Origin: Chondrosia reniformis
Taxonomy: Eukaryota; Porifera; Demospongiae; Chondrillida; Chondrillidae
NCBI GenBank assembly: GCA_947172415.1
Contig: OX359190.1
Span: forward strand, 310,001-374,000
Direction of reading: 5' to 3'
DNA length: 64,000 nucleotides
Position numbers and translations under genes: made by a program. The notes beneath the pieces were generated by a model. The model was not told the DNA's origin. It did no database searches and worked only from the letters and a program-made list of their open reading frames with translations. Positions 42,457 to 54,049 of the stretch are shown piece after piece (the stretch's first letter is position 1; each line of letters begins with the position of its first letter).

Positions 42457-42483
42457 GCTGAGAAATAAGGGAAAAAAAATAAA
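42457..42483. promoter_or_regulatory. FBXO7/PEX12 divergent start gap, copy A
   Basis: Only 27 bases separate the FBXO7 ATG (minus, 42456) from the PEX12 ATG (plus, 42484). The gap is purine-rich (AAATAAGGGAAAAAAAATAA). Transcription of both must start within the opposite gene or share this core. The arrangement is repeated at 48605-48640. Confidence 0.5.
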
Positions 42484-44032
42484 ATGGCTGACGATACGCC
42501 TCTCAGCATTCGCTTTCTCTCTCTCTCCCTCCCAACCTTCTTCGAGCTACTAGCAAAGGATGGACTGGAAGGAGCGCTAAGAAAGGCGGTTCAGTTCGCC
42601 ACTAAAGCAATGTGTTCCGCTTTGGCTGCAGTCTACTTTTCCAGTACCGAATGGAGAATAGTGAGATCGTTCAAGCAGCAGTTGATGGAATCTTCATTTT
42701 GACTCAAGGTATGTACGCTACTTGCGAGTCGTGCAATGTAGGAATGTCGCAGTGTTGAAATGTTAGTCAACTGAACAAGGTCTGGCTGAGCGACGAAATG
42801 TTGTAAAATAGTACACGGAATATTTTAATATTTTAATATCTTAATATTTAGTCTATCTTAATATTTATTTTTATAATTTCGACAGTTTTTGTGTTATTAG
42901 GAGAATCGTTTGTAGAGTACTTTTACAGTTTAGAAAGATTGAAGCCACTCCCCCAACCACGCCTACCTCTGAGGAACTGCCTGCTCTCTCTACTCTTTGT
43001 GGTTGGTCATTAAACACTTTCAACTTGTACAGTTCAAATGCAGTGACATTGTCCGTCTCAGTAGGTAGGACTTCCTTATGTCAAGATGAAAATGGAGGAC
43101 ATTTATCATCAGTCTTGTGAGCAGCAGGACAGTGGAGAGACTGTACCACATCAGTGGAAGTGGTTAGTGAAGATGTACCCAATCCTTCATTTCATAGAGG
43201 AGGTCAGTTTAAGTTGTTTCCATGGCAACCTAGTCCTCAGCCTCCTCTCTATTCTGTGTAGGTTGTAAAGTTGTTGTTTATTTTCTCTTATTTGATTGAG
43301 AAAAGTAATTATTATTCCCCTTGAGCTGTGGATGAGTGGAGTATGTCTGAATGGTCACACTAGGGAGAGGGTAGGAGGGAGTGTCAGGTGAGCTGGGACT
43401 AGTAGTACTGTTATTGAGTGTCATGTAAAGGGACACTCGTCAGCTGAGACACCACTTGTATATTCTTGTATATTCTTGTATATTCTTATATATTCCTGTA
43501 TATTCTTGTATATTGAAGGGGAAATAATAGTTATATATAATTGACTGAGGTCACGTATAAATTACTATATATTGAATATTTCCCATCACTTTTTGGAGTG
43601 TGTTTAGCTGTACTTTTGAGAATGCTGAAATAACAGACTAGAAACTCCAACTGCTCTTTCTAGTTACTAGTAGAGCTCTCTACTTTAGGTGTCTCTCTGT
43701 GGCCATGTTGGGTGCAGCCTACGTGCTGAGGTTCCTTGACTGGTGGATGGCAGAGGAGGGACGCACCATACGACAGGCTGTGACTGTCTTACCAAACCCT
43801 CCCCCACCCAGGGACACACAGGTAGGATTGTCTTAATTGTTGCTAAGCAACCGTCTAAAAATACTGATTCTTGTGTTTACAGGTCCAGAGTCTCTTTCCT
43901 GCAAATGTGTGTCCTATGTGCCACAGTTGCCATAGCAACCCCACCACCCTCACTACCTCAGGATATGTTTATTGCTACTCATGTATCATTCCTCACATTC
44001 TACAGCACCAATCTTGTCCTCTGACACGATAG
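42484..44032 (+). pseudogene. PEX12: PEX12, most complete copy (exons 1-6, copy 7)
   Basis: All six exons are present. Exon 1, 42484-42708 (MADDTPLS, LPTFFELLAKDGLEGALRK); exon 2, 42886-43001 (VFVLLGESFVEYFYSLERL); exon 3, 43065-43202; exon 4, 43262-43387; exon 5, 43689-43821; exon 6, 43883-44032 with both zinc half-sites (CPMCHSC, YVYCYSC, HQSCPLTR). In exon 1 the PEX12-like frame changes near 42645 (YRMENSEIVQ continues in another frame). Exon 4 has one extra C (TATTCCCCTTGAG) that creates a stop. The RING exon ends in TAG right after CPLTR, about 17 residues early. Despite full exon content it is therefore probably a pseudogene. An undetected intron inside exon 1 could explain the first shift, not the second. 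Confidence 0.83.
43456..43515. repeat. (TTGTATATTC)6 minisatellite
   Basis: Six units, with two drifted (TTATATATTC, CTGTATATTC), in the PEX12 exon 4-5 intron. Confidence 0.88.
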
Positions 44033-44355
44033 CCTACACTGAAATGGCAATGTGTTAGATTATACACTTCCAACACATAGTTACTGTATAAATATCTATA
44101 TTGACATGTGATATTAACTCTTTCTATGAAAGATGTTATTAATTTCATTGTCCTTTTTATTATTTTGTCCATTTTCAATTGAACAAAGTGACTGGCTTTT
44201 TGAGGGAAAGTTACCAAATTAGGAAAACACTTGTAATGTAATTTGTAAATAAAAATATGAATTGATAAATAAATTGAAACTCGTTGTACAACAATAATTT
44301 CAATAAACTAATTAAATAATTGTTCACAGTTAACAAACTTGTTCTCTAAACGTTC
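44033..44355. other. Convergent 3' region PEX12 copy 7 / T7
   Basis: AT-rich 3' DNA with AATAAA signals for the plus strand near 44248-44275 and TTTATT (minus-strand AATAAA) near 44155. It matches the T1 and T8 3' regions. Typical of all nine PEX12/TRIM junctions. Confidence 0.6.
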
Positions 44356-46545
44356 TCAAAGTACTACTACTCTAAAGTTATTACTATCTGCTATGTAAAT
44401 GAGTCCATCACTATCAACTGCTACACCAAGAGGAACATTCAATCCAATATCAGTCACTTCATGGACACACTGTCCATCTTGTGTGAAGATGCTCAGTTTA
44501 TTAGCACTCCATGAAGCGACCACTATATGTCCATCACTTGTGACTGCTATACCTAGTGGAATCGTCACAATGCCATTACCAAACTGCCTAATAAACTGAC
44601 CATTCTGCTGAAACACTTGAATGCGATTATTTCCTCCATCTGTGACATACACCAAATCATCAGGTGTTATGAGAATGTAACTTGGGCAATTAAACTCTCC
44701 TTCAGCTTTACCCTCGTGACCAAACCTGTACAGGAATGTACCTTCTTCTGTAAACACGGAAACACAATGAACCCCACATTCTGCCACAAATATATGTCCC
44801 TCCTTGTTAACTGCCACACCTAATGGATTACTAAGTTGACCTAGATCTTTACCTTTTCCTCTAAACTGCCTTACCAATTCACCAGCTGCTGTGTAGATAC
44901 TGATGTAGCCATTATCAATGTCACTAACTATCACATTCCCTGTTCTACTTAGTGCTATTCCAATCAATGAACCACCATTCTTGACTTTGAAGCTTCTTAT
45001 AACTTGACCTTGTCTGTTTAGGATAGTCACTTGTCCATTGTTATCTGAACAGTATAGCAAACCATCCGGACCTACTGCAACACCCAAATACCCAGAACCT
45101 GATGGATGCTTGAACTCCTGCTTGACTGCAGTAATTACGCTACCACCAACTACCTTCACCTCTACTGGACTGCCTGCTACATCATGTCCTCCAACAGTCA
45201 CACACAGATGGCACTTCTCTGATGGAACACTCGAAAACTGCACCTCATATGTGCCATCTCTCATGTCTGTTACTTTACCAAACAGAGGAACACCTGCTGT
45301 CACAGGACGAAGGACAGCCAACACTTTCTCTCCTCCTCTGTACTCATTGCCTCTCTCGTCTCTTGTCTTCACCTTCAATTGCAAAGGAGGTTTCCTTATC
45401 CAAGGTCTCATTCTGCAGGTAATGACGTTATCCTTCACTTCCACTCCTTCCATAGTGCAGTTTGGTGGATGGGGACTGTGATGGATGCTTCCAAGTGATG
45501 AGATGTACTTTTCCACTTCTTCTCGATCACAGCTCTTCAGACCAACAGAAGGTTGGATGGAGGCTCTTGGCATTGAGATACTGCTGCTGAGAGATGACAT
45601 GCGACTGACAATCTTCTTTGTCACTGATAACTGCTCTTCTGTTGTTCCATTCAAACTCATCTCTTCTGACAGGCATTGGAATGCATCAAGCTTCTTCAGA
45701 CTGACCTTCAATTCTCTCTCGCGTCTATCAAGTTCTCTTCTTCCCTTGTCTTCTGCTTCCCTCACTTCAGCAGCAAGACCATCGCAGCGGGCTGTCACCA
45801 TGGCAAATAGATGCTCCTTCATTTCAGCAATCTCTCCTAACGCATTCTCAGACTGCTGTTGGAGACTAGCTTTGCTGTCCTGCACTTCTTGGAGAGCAGA
45901 TCTGATTGCCTTCCTTTGAGTCCTCACGGATGAAAGGCACTGCGTCAGAGTGGTCTTGTTAGACTTTTCTAGCTTATCGTCAATGTACGACACTCTGTGG
46001 GAATGGTGAGGTTCGATCGATCGACAAATGTGACAAATCATTTCTTCACAAGTGTGACAGTAAAGTTCGCAATTCTTTCTGTGCTTCAAGCAATCGAACA
46101 AATCCTCTTTCTTACCGCCTTGCTCAAACACTCCTTGCAACGGCTTCATTTCGTGTTTCTTTAAGAATTTACGCGTTTTATGATGATCAACGCATTCCTG
46201 GCAAATGAACGCATCGCAAGTCGAGCAGAAACTTACGGCCGATCTCTCTTCTTCGTGTTCCTCCTGACAGATGACACCTTCCTTCCGGTACTGGTTGCTC
46301 AAAGCCTTCCTCAGAGCGAACGGATGATCAGAAAGATCTTTGAGAGACAAGGAGAACACTTCCTCGCAAATCTGGCAGGAGACGCTGCGATGGAGAATCT
46401 TCTCTCGACATTCTACCTTCTCGCACAAAGCTAACGAGTGGAGACACGGTAGACATTTCAACTCTTTTACTTTCTCTCCGCAACCGACACAAGAGAGACT
46501 AAGCTCGCTGGACTGAAGGGGTGGGACCGCTGGAAGCTCCGCCAT
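44356..46545 (-). CDS. TRIM-NHL protein T7
   Basis: Intact 729-residue member. Private changes: FDCLKHRKNC before B-box 2, KLEKSNK after it, NEYRGGEK and CHLCVTV in the filamin domain. Loops: SGYLG, SDNNG, KNGGSLIG (as T5), SDIDNG, FRGKGKDLGQLSNPLG, AECGVH (as T5), NCPSY, DGGNNR, VTIPLG, ASWSANK (as T6), NVPLG, ADSNNF. The patchwork of T5-like and T6-like loops in one gene argues for conversion between paralogs. Upstream DNA is the FBXO7 type. Confidence 0.95.
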   Translation of the reverse strand: MAELPAVPPLQSSELSLSCVGCGEKVKELKCLPCLHSLALCEKVECREKILHRSVSCQICEEVFSLSLKDLSDHPFALRKALSNQYRKEGVICQEEHEEERSAVSFCSTCDAFICQECVDHHKTRKFLKKHEMKPLQGVFEQGGKKEDLFDCLKHRKNCELYCHTCEEMICHICRSIEPHHSHRVSYIDDKLEKSNKTTLTQCLSSVRTQRKAIRSALQEVQDSKASLQQQSENALGEIAEMKEHLFAMVTARCDGLAAEVREAEDKGRRELDRRERELKVSLKKLDAFQCLSEEMSLNGTTEEQLSVTKKIVSRMSSLSSSISMPRASIQPSVGLKSCDREEVEKYISSLGSIHHSPHPPNCTMEGVEVKDNVITCRMRPWIRKPPLQLKVKTRDERGNEYRGGEKVLAVLRPVTAGVPLFGKVTDMRDGTYEVQFSSVPSEKCHLCVTVGGHDVAGSPVEVKVVGGSVITAVKQEFKHPSGSGYLGVAVGPDGLLYCSDNNGQVTILNRQGQVIRSFKVKNGGSLIGIALSRTGNVIVSDIDNGYISIYTAAGELVRQFRGKGKDLGQLSNPLGVAVNKEGHIFVAECGVHCVSVFTEEGTFLYRFGHEGKAEGEFNCPSYILITPDDLVYVTDGGNNRIQVFQQNGQFIRQFGNGIVTIPLGIAVTSDGHIVVASWSANKLSIFTQDGQCVHEVTDIGLNVPLGVAVDSDGLIYIADSNNFRVVVL

Positions 46546-46892
46546 TTGTAGACCTCGCCTAGTTGCTGTATTTGGTAAATGTTTATTCTATCTGTCTAAT
46601 TTTAGTAATCAGTTCAGTTGTTACTATTTTGGTACTTTATGGTTTATGTAGCAATCTATAGATCGATTTTAGTACTTTATTGTTTATGTACATCGATTTT
46701 CAATATTATTTTGAATTATGTGTTGTGTTAATATACTACTAATTTTAACCATGTGTGCTTAAAACTATTTAAATTGTCCAACCTGTGAGTTGTGAAACTT
46801 TATAGATTGATTTTAGTTAAGCTATAGCAATGGACATTTCAGCTGCATTCAGAAACATTTCTATAAAGCTCATTCAATAGCAGAACTGCCTT
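46546..46892. other. Intergenic region T7 / FBXO7 copy B
   Basis: TRIM leader block followed by AT-rich DNA including an eroded half of the palindromic element arm near 46707. No gene seen. Confidence 0.55.
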
Positions 46893-48604
46893 TTACTCTG
46901 TAAATCTGGTAGCTATAGAACTTTTTAAAGTTTGATTCAAGTGTAAACGTAAAGTGAAGAGTAACGCATATAAAGTATATCTTTGAATATAACGGATGTC
47001 ACTCTCATCAATAAAGTGATCTAAAAAGTAACGGAATGGATCCGAGTATATTCCTCCAACAGCTGGTGGGCGTGTCCCAGGAAAAAGATCTCCACCTACA
47101 TACACATACACAACAAGTATTTTAACAAATATTTATTTATAATAAAATGAAGTGACAAAATTATATTATTACCAGGAGGGGGGAGTATGGTGGGGTGGTG
47201 CAACAGGTGGCAGTGTCACACTGTTACTGTACAATTCCATATTTCTGTACAAAATCTCTTTATTCTTCAACATTTCAATCTTTTGTAAATGTAGCTTTAT
47301 GTATTTAGACTTCCAATTTACAGTCTTCAATTCCAATTGGGACTTTAACACTATCACATTGAAAATTATGTGTGAGGGTAAAATCCTTAATTAGAAACCA
47401 ATTTGACTTACATTGAGATCCAAAGTCTCTCATTAACAAGTTTTTCCAAAAGAAGTCCTCTTTGCACAGCTGATTGAATTCTCTGATTACCATTTCCATG
47501 GCAACCAAAATCTGACAATCTAAATGCTTCAACATGGAGAATGAATATTATCGTCACATTTTAGCTCAAATTCTTTCAGCTACGTATAATCTTATTATTC
47601 AAAATCAAAATCAGTAATGTAACTGCACACTTTATTCTAATAATAATAATGCATTAATTACAGTCTGTAGAATACCTTTATTAAAGGCTACACTTTCTTC
47701 ACTAAACTGATTTGGCCTCACTTGACAGCTAAACACTTGTCCTTTCACTTTACCTGTAGACACACAAGTACAAGCTGTTTCAGTATCTCTCTAACTTACC
47801 ATGGAGGATACAGGTACTTCCCATCATAGTACAGACTATCTTGCACCTCTGCTGAGACACGCCCTCTTCTGCCACGCCATCATCTGCCACGCCCACTTTA
47901 TCCTGTCTCTCCATCACACCTTTGCAAATGTATTCCATTTGATATAGACCATTTGAGGGGAAATCCCTTGGTAATACCCTTCCTTCATTGCTATCTGCTT
48001 CAAAACCTCTGTAACTGAGTTCCGCATGAAGGAAAATAAAAATGGCCTCCACAGTGTTAGGTGGAGGGTTGGACCTGTATACTGATTAAAGGATCTCCCT
48101 TTTGTGACAGACATGGCACTGCTCTAGAGCTGCTCTCGGAGATGCCATCTTCACATGCACCACTCAGATATGGACCAGGTGGGAGTGGTTCAGTGACACT
48201 TCCTCTTTGGGGGTGTGTCCTAGTGGGCGTGTCCTACCTCTGGTAGGTGTGGCAATACTCTGGGGACATGGAGCTATTCCAACCATTTCATCTTGTCCAG
48301 CAACCTCTTCATTTTCTGCTGTCCAGTCCTCCAGCACCCAAATCACGTCCCCGTGCACCAGTCCGAGAGAGACTAGGGACTTTCCCTCGCCACTCAGTAC
48401 ATCTCTTCCGTTGAATGATAATTCGAGTTTGGAACTACCAGATAAGAAATTCAAAGTGATGGGCTATTAAAAGGTAATATAAGCGCCTAGCTTACTCTAC
48501 CTTACTTACCAGTTCCTGGAAAATATTTCTTTTCAGTTCACCTTCTGATCCACTTGTAAGGAAATGGTTCGTTTGACTCGTTTACTTTTGATCCGAATCT
48601 TCAT
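46893..48604 (-). pseudogene. FBXO7: FBXO7-like gene, copy B
   Basis: Better preserved than copy A. Minus-strand pieces: exon 1 from ATG 48604 (MKIRIKSKRVKRTISLQVDQ), second Ubl exon from 48463 (FNGRDVLSGEGKSLVSLGLV then HGDVIWVLEDW), FP domain about 48020-47800 (FIFLHAELSYRGFEADSNEG, FPSNGLYQMEYICKGV, CKIVCTMMGSTCILHG), F-box exon about 47535-47415 (LVAMEMVIREFNQLCKEDFF then WKNLLMRDFGSQ), a linker exon about 47357-47170 (KSKYIKLHLQK), and the C-terminal GGDLFPGTRPP exon, whose frame runs on to 46893. Exon 1 has lost ten bases after QVDQKV, so the frame ends at TGA. Without that, most exons are open. FBXO7 assignment is by domain order and motif likeness. Confidence 0.72.
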
Positions 48605-48640
48605 GGCTGCAGAAAAGTAAGGGAAAATCCCGAAATAAAA
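48605..48640. promoter_or_regulatory. FBXO7/PEX12 divergent start gap, copy B
   Basis: 36 bases between opposed ATGs (48604 minus, 48641 plus), homologous to 42457-42483 with a short insertion. Confidence 0.48.
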
Positions 48641-50224
48641 TGGCTGACGATACGCCTCTAGATCTCATGATCAACAGTCGCTTGCTCTCTCTCTCCCCCT
48701 CCCAACCTTCTTAGAGCTACTATGAAAGGATGGAAAGGCGCTAAGAATGGCAGTTCAGTCACTAAAGTAATGTGTTCCGCTTTGGCTGCGATCTACTTTT
48801 CCAGTACCGAATGGAGTACAGTAAGATCGTTCAAGCAGCAGTTGATGGAATCTTCATTTTGACTCAAGGTATGTACGCTACTTGCGAGTCGTGCAATGTA
48901 GGAATGTCGCAGTGTTGAAATGTTAGTCAACTGAACAAGGTCTGGCTGAGCGACGAAATGTTGTAAAATAGTACATTACAGTATATTTTAATATTTTAAT
49001 ATCTTAATATCTTAATATTTAGTCTATCTTAATATTTTTTTTATATTTTTCGACAGTTTTTGTGTTATTAGGAGAATCGTTTGTAGAGTACTTTTACAGT
49101 TTAGAAAGATTGAAGCCACTCCCCCAACCACGCCTACCTCTGAGGAACCGCCTGTTCTCTCTACTCTTTGTGGTTGGTCATTTAACACTTTCAACTTGTG
49201 CAGTTCAAATGTAGTGACATTGTCCATCTCAGTAGGTAGGACTTCCTTATGTCAAGATGAAAATAGAGGACATTTAACATCAGTCTTGTGAGCAGCAGGA
49301 CAGTGGAGAGACTGTACCACATCAGTGGAAGTGGTTTGTGATGTACCCTATCCTTCATTTCATAGAGGAGGTCAGTTTAAGTTGTTACCATGGCAACCTA
49401 GTCCTCGCCCTACTCTCTCTTCTGTGTAGGTTGTAAAATTGTTGTTTATTTTCTCTTATTTGATTGAGAAAAGTAATATTATTCCCTTGAGCAGTGGATG
49501 AGTGGAGTGTGTCTGCTGAATTAGGGAGAGGGTAGGAGGAAGTGTCAGGTGAGCTGGGACTAGTAGTACTGTTATTGAGTGTCATCTAAAGGGACACTTG
49601 CCAGCTGAGATACCACTTGTATATTCTTGTATATTCTTGTATATTCTTGTATATTCTTGTATATTGTGTATTAAGTTTGTATATTGAAGGGGAAATAAAA
49701 GTTATAATTGACTGAGGTCATGTATAAATTACTATATATAGAATATTTCCCTTCACTTTCTGGACTGTGTTTAGCTGTACTTTAGAGAATGTTGAAATAA
49801 TAGACTAGAAACTCCAACTGCTCTTTCTAGTTACTAGTAGAGCTCTCTACTTTAGGTGTCTCTCTGTGACCATGTTGGGTGCAGCCTACGTGCTGAGGTT
49901 CCTTGACTGGTGGATGGCAGAGGAGGGACGCACTACCTTACCAAACCCTCCCCCACCCAGGGACACACAGGTAGGAATGTCTTAATGGTTGCTAAGCAAC
50001 CATCTAAAAATACTGATTCTTGTGTTTTCAGGTCCAGAGTCTCTTTCCTGCAAATGTGTGTCCTATGTGCCACAGTTGCCATAGCAACCCCACCCCCTCA
50101 CTACCTCAGGATATGTCTATTGCTACTCATGTATTCTTCCTCACGTTCTACAGCACCAATCTTGTCCTCTGATACGACTGCGCTGGAATGGCAATGTGTT
50201 AGATTATACACTTCCAACACATAG
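48641..50224 (+). pseudogene. PEX12: PEX12 exons 1-6, copy 8
   Basis: Exon 1 from 48641 is badly eroded (frameshifts and a TAG in the FFELL segment). Exon 2 49057-49172 is open. Exon 3 49236-49370 has TAA after MKIEDI. Exon 4 49430-49548 is shortened. Linker exon 49856-49970 has an internal deletion (GRTT to LPNP). RING exon 50032-50224 carries the same one-base loss as copy 1 at the window start. The tail of this copy and copy 1 are the same sequence, so it marks the left part of the large segmental duplication. Confidence 0.84.
49618..49668. repeat. (TTGTATATTC)5 minisatellite
   Basis: About five 10-base units, the last drifted, in the PEX12 exon 4-5 intron. Confidence 0.88.
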
Positions 50225-50505
50225 TTACTATATAAATATCTATATTGACATGTGATATTAACTCTTTCTATGAAAGATGTTATTAAATTCATTGTCCTTT
50301 TTATTATTTTGTCCATTTTCAATTGAACAAAGTGACTGGCTTTTTGAGGGAAAGTTACCAAATTAGGAAAACACTTGTAATGTAATTTGTAAATAAAAAT
50401 ATGAATTGATAAATAAATTGAAACTCGTTGTACAACTAATCTAATAATTTCAATAAACTAATTAAATAATTGTTCACAGTTAACAAACTTGTTCTCTAAA
50501 CGTTC

Positions 50506-52695
50506 TCAAAGTACTACTACTCTACTGCTATGCTGATCTGCTATGTAAATGAGTCCATCACTATCAACTGCTACACCACGAGGACCATTCAATCCAATAT
50601 CAGTCACTTCATGGACACACTGTCCATCTTGTGTGAAGATGCTGAGCTCATTATTAGCACTCCGTGAAGCTACCACTATATGTCCATCACTTGTGACTGC
50701 TATACCTTCTGGATGCTTCACAATGCCATTACCAAACTGCCTAATAAACTGACCATTCTGCTGAAACACTTGAATGCGATTATTATCACCATCTGTGACA
50801 TACACCAAATCATCAGGTGTTATGAGAATGTAATTTGGGTAATTAAACTCTCCTTCAGCTTCACCCTCGTGACCAAACCTGTACAGGAATGTACCTTCTT
50901 CTGTAAACACAGAAACACAATGACCTCCAAACTCTGCCACAAATATATGTCCCTCCTTGTTAACTGCCAAACCACATGGATTACTAAGTTGACCTTGATC
51001 TTCACCTTTTCCTCCAAACTGCCTTACAAATTCACCAGCTGCTGTGTAGATACTGATGTAGCCATTAAAAAAGTCACTAACTATCACATTCCCTGTTCTG
51101 CTTAGTGCTATTCCAAACAACCAACCACCATACTTGACTTTGAAGCTTCTTATAACTTGACCTTGTCTGTTTAGGATAGTCACTTGTCCATTATTATCTG
51201 AACAGTATAGCAAACCATCCGGACCTACTGCAACACCCAAATACCGAGAACCTGATGGATGCTTGAACTCCTGCTTGACTGCAGTAATTCCACTAGTACC
51301 AACTATCTTCACCTCTACTGGACTGCCTGCTACATCATGTCCTCCAACAGTCACACTCAGATGGCACTTCTCTGATGGAACACTTACAAACTGCACCTCA
51401 TATGTGCCATCTCTCATGTCTGCTACTTTACCAAACACAGGAACACCTGCTGTCACAGGACGAAGGACAGCCAACACTTTCTCTCCTCCTCTGCACTCAT
51501 TGCTTCTCTCGTCTCTTGTCATCACCTTCAATTGCAAAGGAGGTTTCTTAGGAATTCTTGTTCCGCAGGTAATGACGTTATCCTTCACTTCCACTCCTTC
51601 CATAGTGCAGTTTGGTGGATGGGGACTGTGATGGATGCTTCCAAGTGATGAGATGTACTTTTCCACTTCTTCTCGATCACAGCTCTTCAGACCAACAGAA
51701 GGTTGGATGGAGGCTCTTGGCATTGAGATACTACTGCTGAGAGATGACATGCGACTGACAATCTTCTTTGTCACTGATAACTGCTCTTCTGTTGTTCCAT
51801 TCAAACTCATCTCTTCTGACAGGCAATGGAATGCATCAAGCTTCTTCAGACTGACCTTCAATTCTCTCTCACGTCTCTCAAGTTCTCTTCTTCCCTTGTC
51901 TTCTGCTTCCCTCACTTCACCAGCAAGACCATCACAGCGGGCTGTCACCATGGCAAACAGATGCTCCTTCATTCCAGCAATCTCTCCCAACGCATTCTCA
52001 GACTGCTGTTGGAGACTAGCTTTGCTGTCCTGCACTTCTTGGAGAGCAGATCTGATTGCCTTCCTTTGAGTCCTCACGGATGAAAGGCACTGCGTCAGAG
52101 TGGTCTTGTTCGACTTTCCCAGCTCATCGTCAATGTACGACACTTTGTGGGAACGATGTGGTTCGATAGAAGAGCAAATGTGACAAATCAATTCTTCACA
52201 AGTGTGACAGTAAAGTTTGCAATTCTCTTTGTGTTTGGAGCATTTGAACAAATCCTCTTTCTTACCGCCTTGCTCAAACACTCCTTGCAAGGGCTTCATT
52301 TCGTGTTTCTTTAAGAATTTACGCGTTTTATGAAGATCGACGCATTCCTGGCAAATGAACACATCGCAAGTCGAGCAGAAACTTACGGCCGATCTCTCTT
52401 CTTCGTGTTCCTCCTGACAGATGACGCCTTCCTTCCGGTACTGGTTGCTCAAAGCCTTCCTCAGAGCGAACGGATGGTCAGAAAGATCCTTGAGAGACAA
52501 GGAGAACACTTCCTCGCAAATCTGGCAGGAGACGCTGCGATGGAGAATCTTCTCTCGACATTCTACCTTCTCGCACAAAGCTAACGAGTGGAGACACGGT
52601 AGACATTTCAACTCTTCTACTTTCTCTCCGCAACCGACACAAGAGAGACTAAGCTCGCTGGACTGAAGGGGTGGGACCGCTGGAAGCTCCGCCAT
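50506..52695 (-). CDS. TRIM-NHL protein T8 (partner of T1)
   Basis: Intact 729-residue member. From the stop to 51732 it is the same as T1 base for base except at three places, giving SDFFNG for SDWSNG, DGDNNR for DGNNNR and VKHPEG for VKDPEG. The N-terminal half is different from T1 (DLHKTRKFLKKHEMK, HKENCKLYCHTCEELICHIC, IEPHRSHKV, DDELGKSNK) and resembles a mix of T2 and T4. All zinc ligands are present. The upstream spacer is the T1/T5 type. The contrast between halves shows recombination within the coiled-coil region. Confidence 0.95.
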   Translation of the reverse strand: MAELPAVPPLQSSELSLSCVGCGEKVEELKCLPCLHSLALCEKVECREKILHRSVSCQICEEVFSLSLKDLSDHPFALRKALSNQYRKEGVICQEEHEEERSAVSFCSTCDVFICQECVDLHKTRKFLKKHEMKPLQGVFEQGGKKEDLFKCSKHKENCKLYCHTCEELICHICSSIEPHRSHKVSYIDDELGKSNKTTLTQCLSSVRTQRKAIRSALQEVQDSKASLQQQSENALGEIAGMKEHLFAMVTARCDGLAGEVREAEDKGRRELERRERELKVSLKKLDAFHCLSEEMSLNGTTEEQLSVTKKIVSRMSSLSSSISMPRASIQPSVGLKSCDREEVEKYISSLGSIHHSPHPPNCTMEGVEVKDNVITCGTRIPKKPPLQLKVMTRDERSNECRGGEKVLAVLRPVTAGVPVFGKVADMRDGTYEVQFVSVPSEKCHLSVTVGGHDVAGSPVEVKIVGTSGITAVKQEFKHPSGSRYLGVAVGPDGLLYCSDNNGQVTILNRQGQVIRSFKVKYGGWLFGIALSRTGNVIVSDFFNGYISIYTAAGEFVRQFGGKGEDQGQLSNPCGLAVNKEGHIFVAEFGGHCVSVFTEEGTFLYRFGHEGEAEGEFNYPNYILITPDDLVYVTDGDNNRIQVFQQNGQFIRQFGNGIVKHPEGIAVTSDGHIVVASRSANNELSIFTQDGQCVHEVTDIGLNGPRGVAVDSDGLIYIADQHSSRVVVL

Positions 52696-54049
52696 TTGTA
52701 GACCTCGCCTAGTTGCTGTATTCGGTAAATGTTTATTCTATCTGTCTGTTGTTTGTCTAATTTTAGTAATCAGTTCAGTTGTTACTATTTAGGTACTTTA
52801 TGGTTTATGTAGCAATCTATAGATCGATTTTAATTAAGCTTTATTGTTTATGTACATCGATTTTAGTATTTGTCGCTTAAATCATTCTTAAAACTTGTAG
52901 GAAAGTTTTATTAGTTTTATTATATTAAAGTATAGTATTAGTAAATTGATAAGGAAGAATATATATTCATTTATGTACATTAATATTTGCAGATCAAAAT
53001 GGCAGTCGTCGGGTATAGTTGTTTGCAAATGGAATTTAATTATAGCGTTTCTTTTTTTGAGGTTGTTTCATTTCCTTCTACTTGTCTTACACTCGTAAAT
53101 TTGCCTTTGTAACCTTTGCCGTTGATAAAGTCTGCATTATTACATTACAAGTGTTTCCTTTTGCACTTATAGCAATCTTTTCAGAACGTTGAGGATATTT
53201 AATTGGAGGATTCTCAATAGTTTTTCTAGTTCACTTTGATGTCTGTTTGTTTGATGAAGTGATATGTTACAAATAGCTCTGGTTTGAGTGTGAGTTTTGA
53301 CATTTTGGAATATGACAACTGATGTAACATTTTGTTAAATTAATCTGTACGTACTGTAGACATTTCACAAGTACATTTGAATAATACTTTGTAGAAAATT
53401 GAGCACATGATATTTGAATTTCAAATTCTGTGTACATTGTATGTATGTAAGTTCTAAGAATACCTGCAAAAGTTAATTGTTCAAAAGCTGGACTTTAATT
53501 AATCACAGCTGTTACTATGTAGTTTTAGGTGCTTGTGCTATAATATTATTTGTACTTATGAAATTATTGGGAAGGGCAATGTAGAATGTTCATTCTATAG
53601 GATGATCATCGGCTATCATAAGTTGTTTATAGAAAAAATACAAGTTTTTTAGAATTATAGAGTGTGCAATTGTTTTATATATGATCTGTAAAGAGTCCGT
53701 GTCATACAGTATTAATTGGAGTGATTTGTATGGTTTAATTAAAATTGGTTTGAACAAAGAATCTTTTAAATGTTTGTGGCAATTATTTGACATAAACAAT
53801 AGCTCCATTTAGAGTTTGTTACAGGTCAAGTGTTTGGAACCAATTAGTAACTGATGAACACGTGATAAGGCTAGCCATACAGAAGTGACTACTGAAATTT
53901 AAGTGCTTTACTATACACAGCACTTTTATGTGAATTCATCATTATAATTCTGGCAACCATGTCTGGTATAGCAATGGCTAATTTGCCTTTTATACTTGAC
54001 CACTCCCCTCTTACTTGACCACTCCCCCTCTATTTATATTCCTGGACAG
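52696..54049. other. Intergenic duplicon spacer, T8 upstream
   Basis: Same spacer as 2801-4192 with scattered small indels. No gene seen. Confidence 0.7.
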
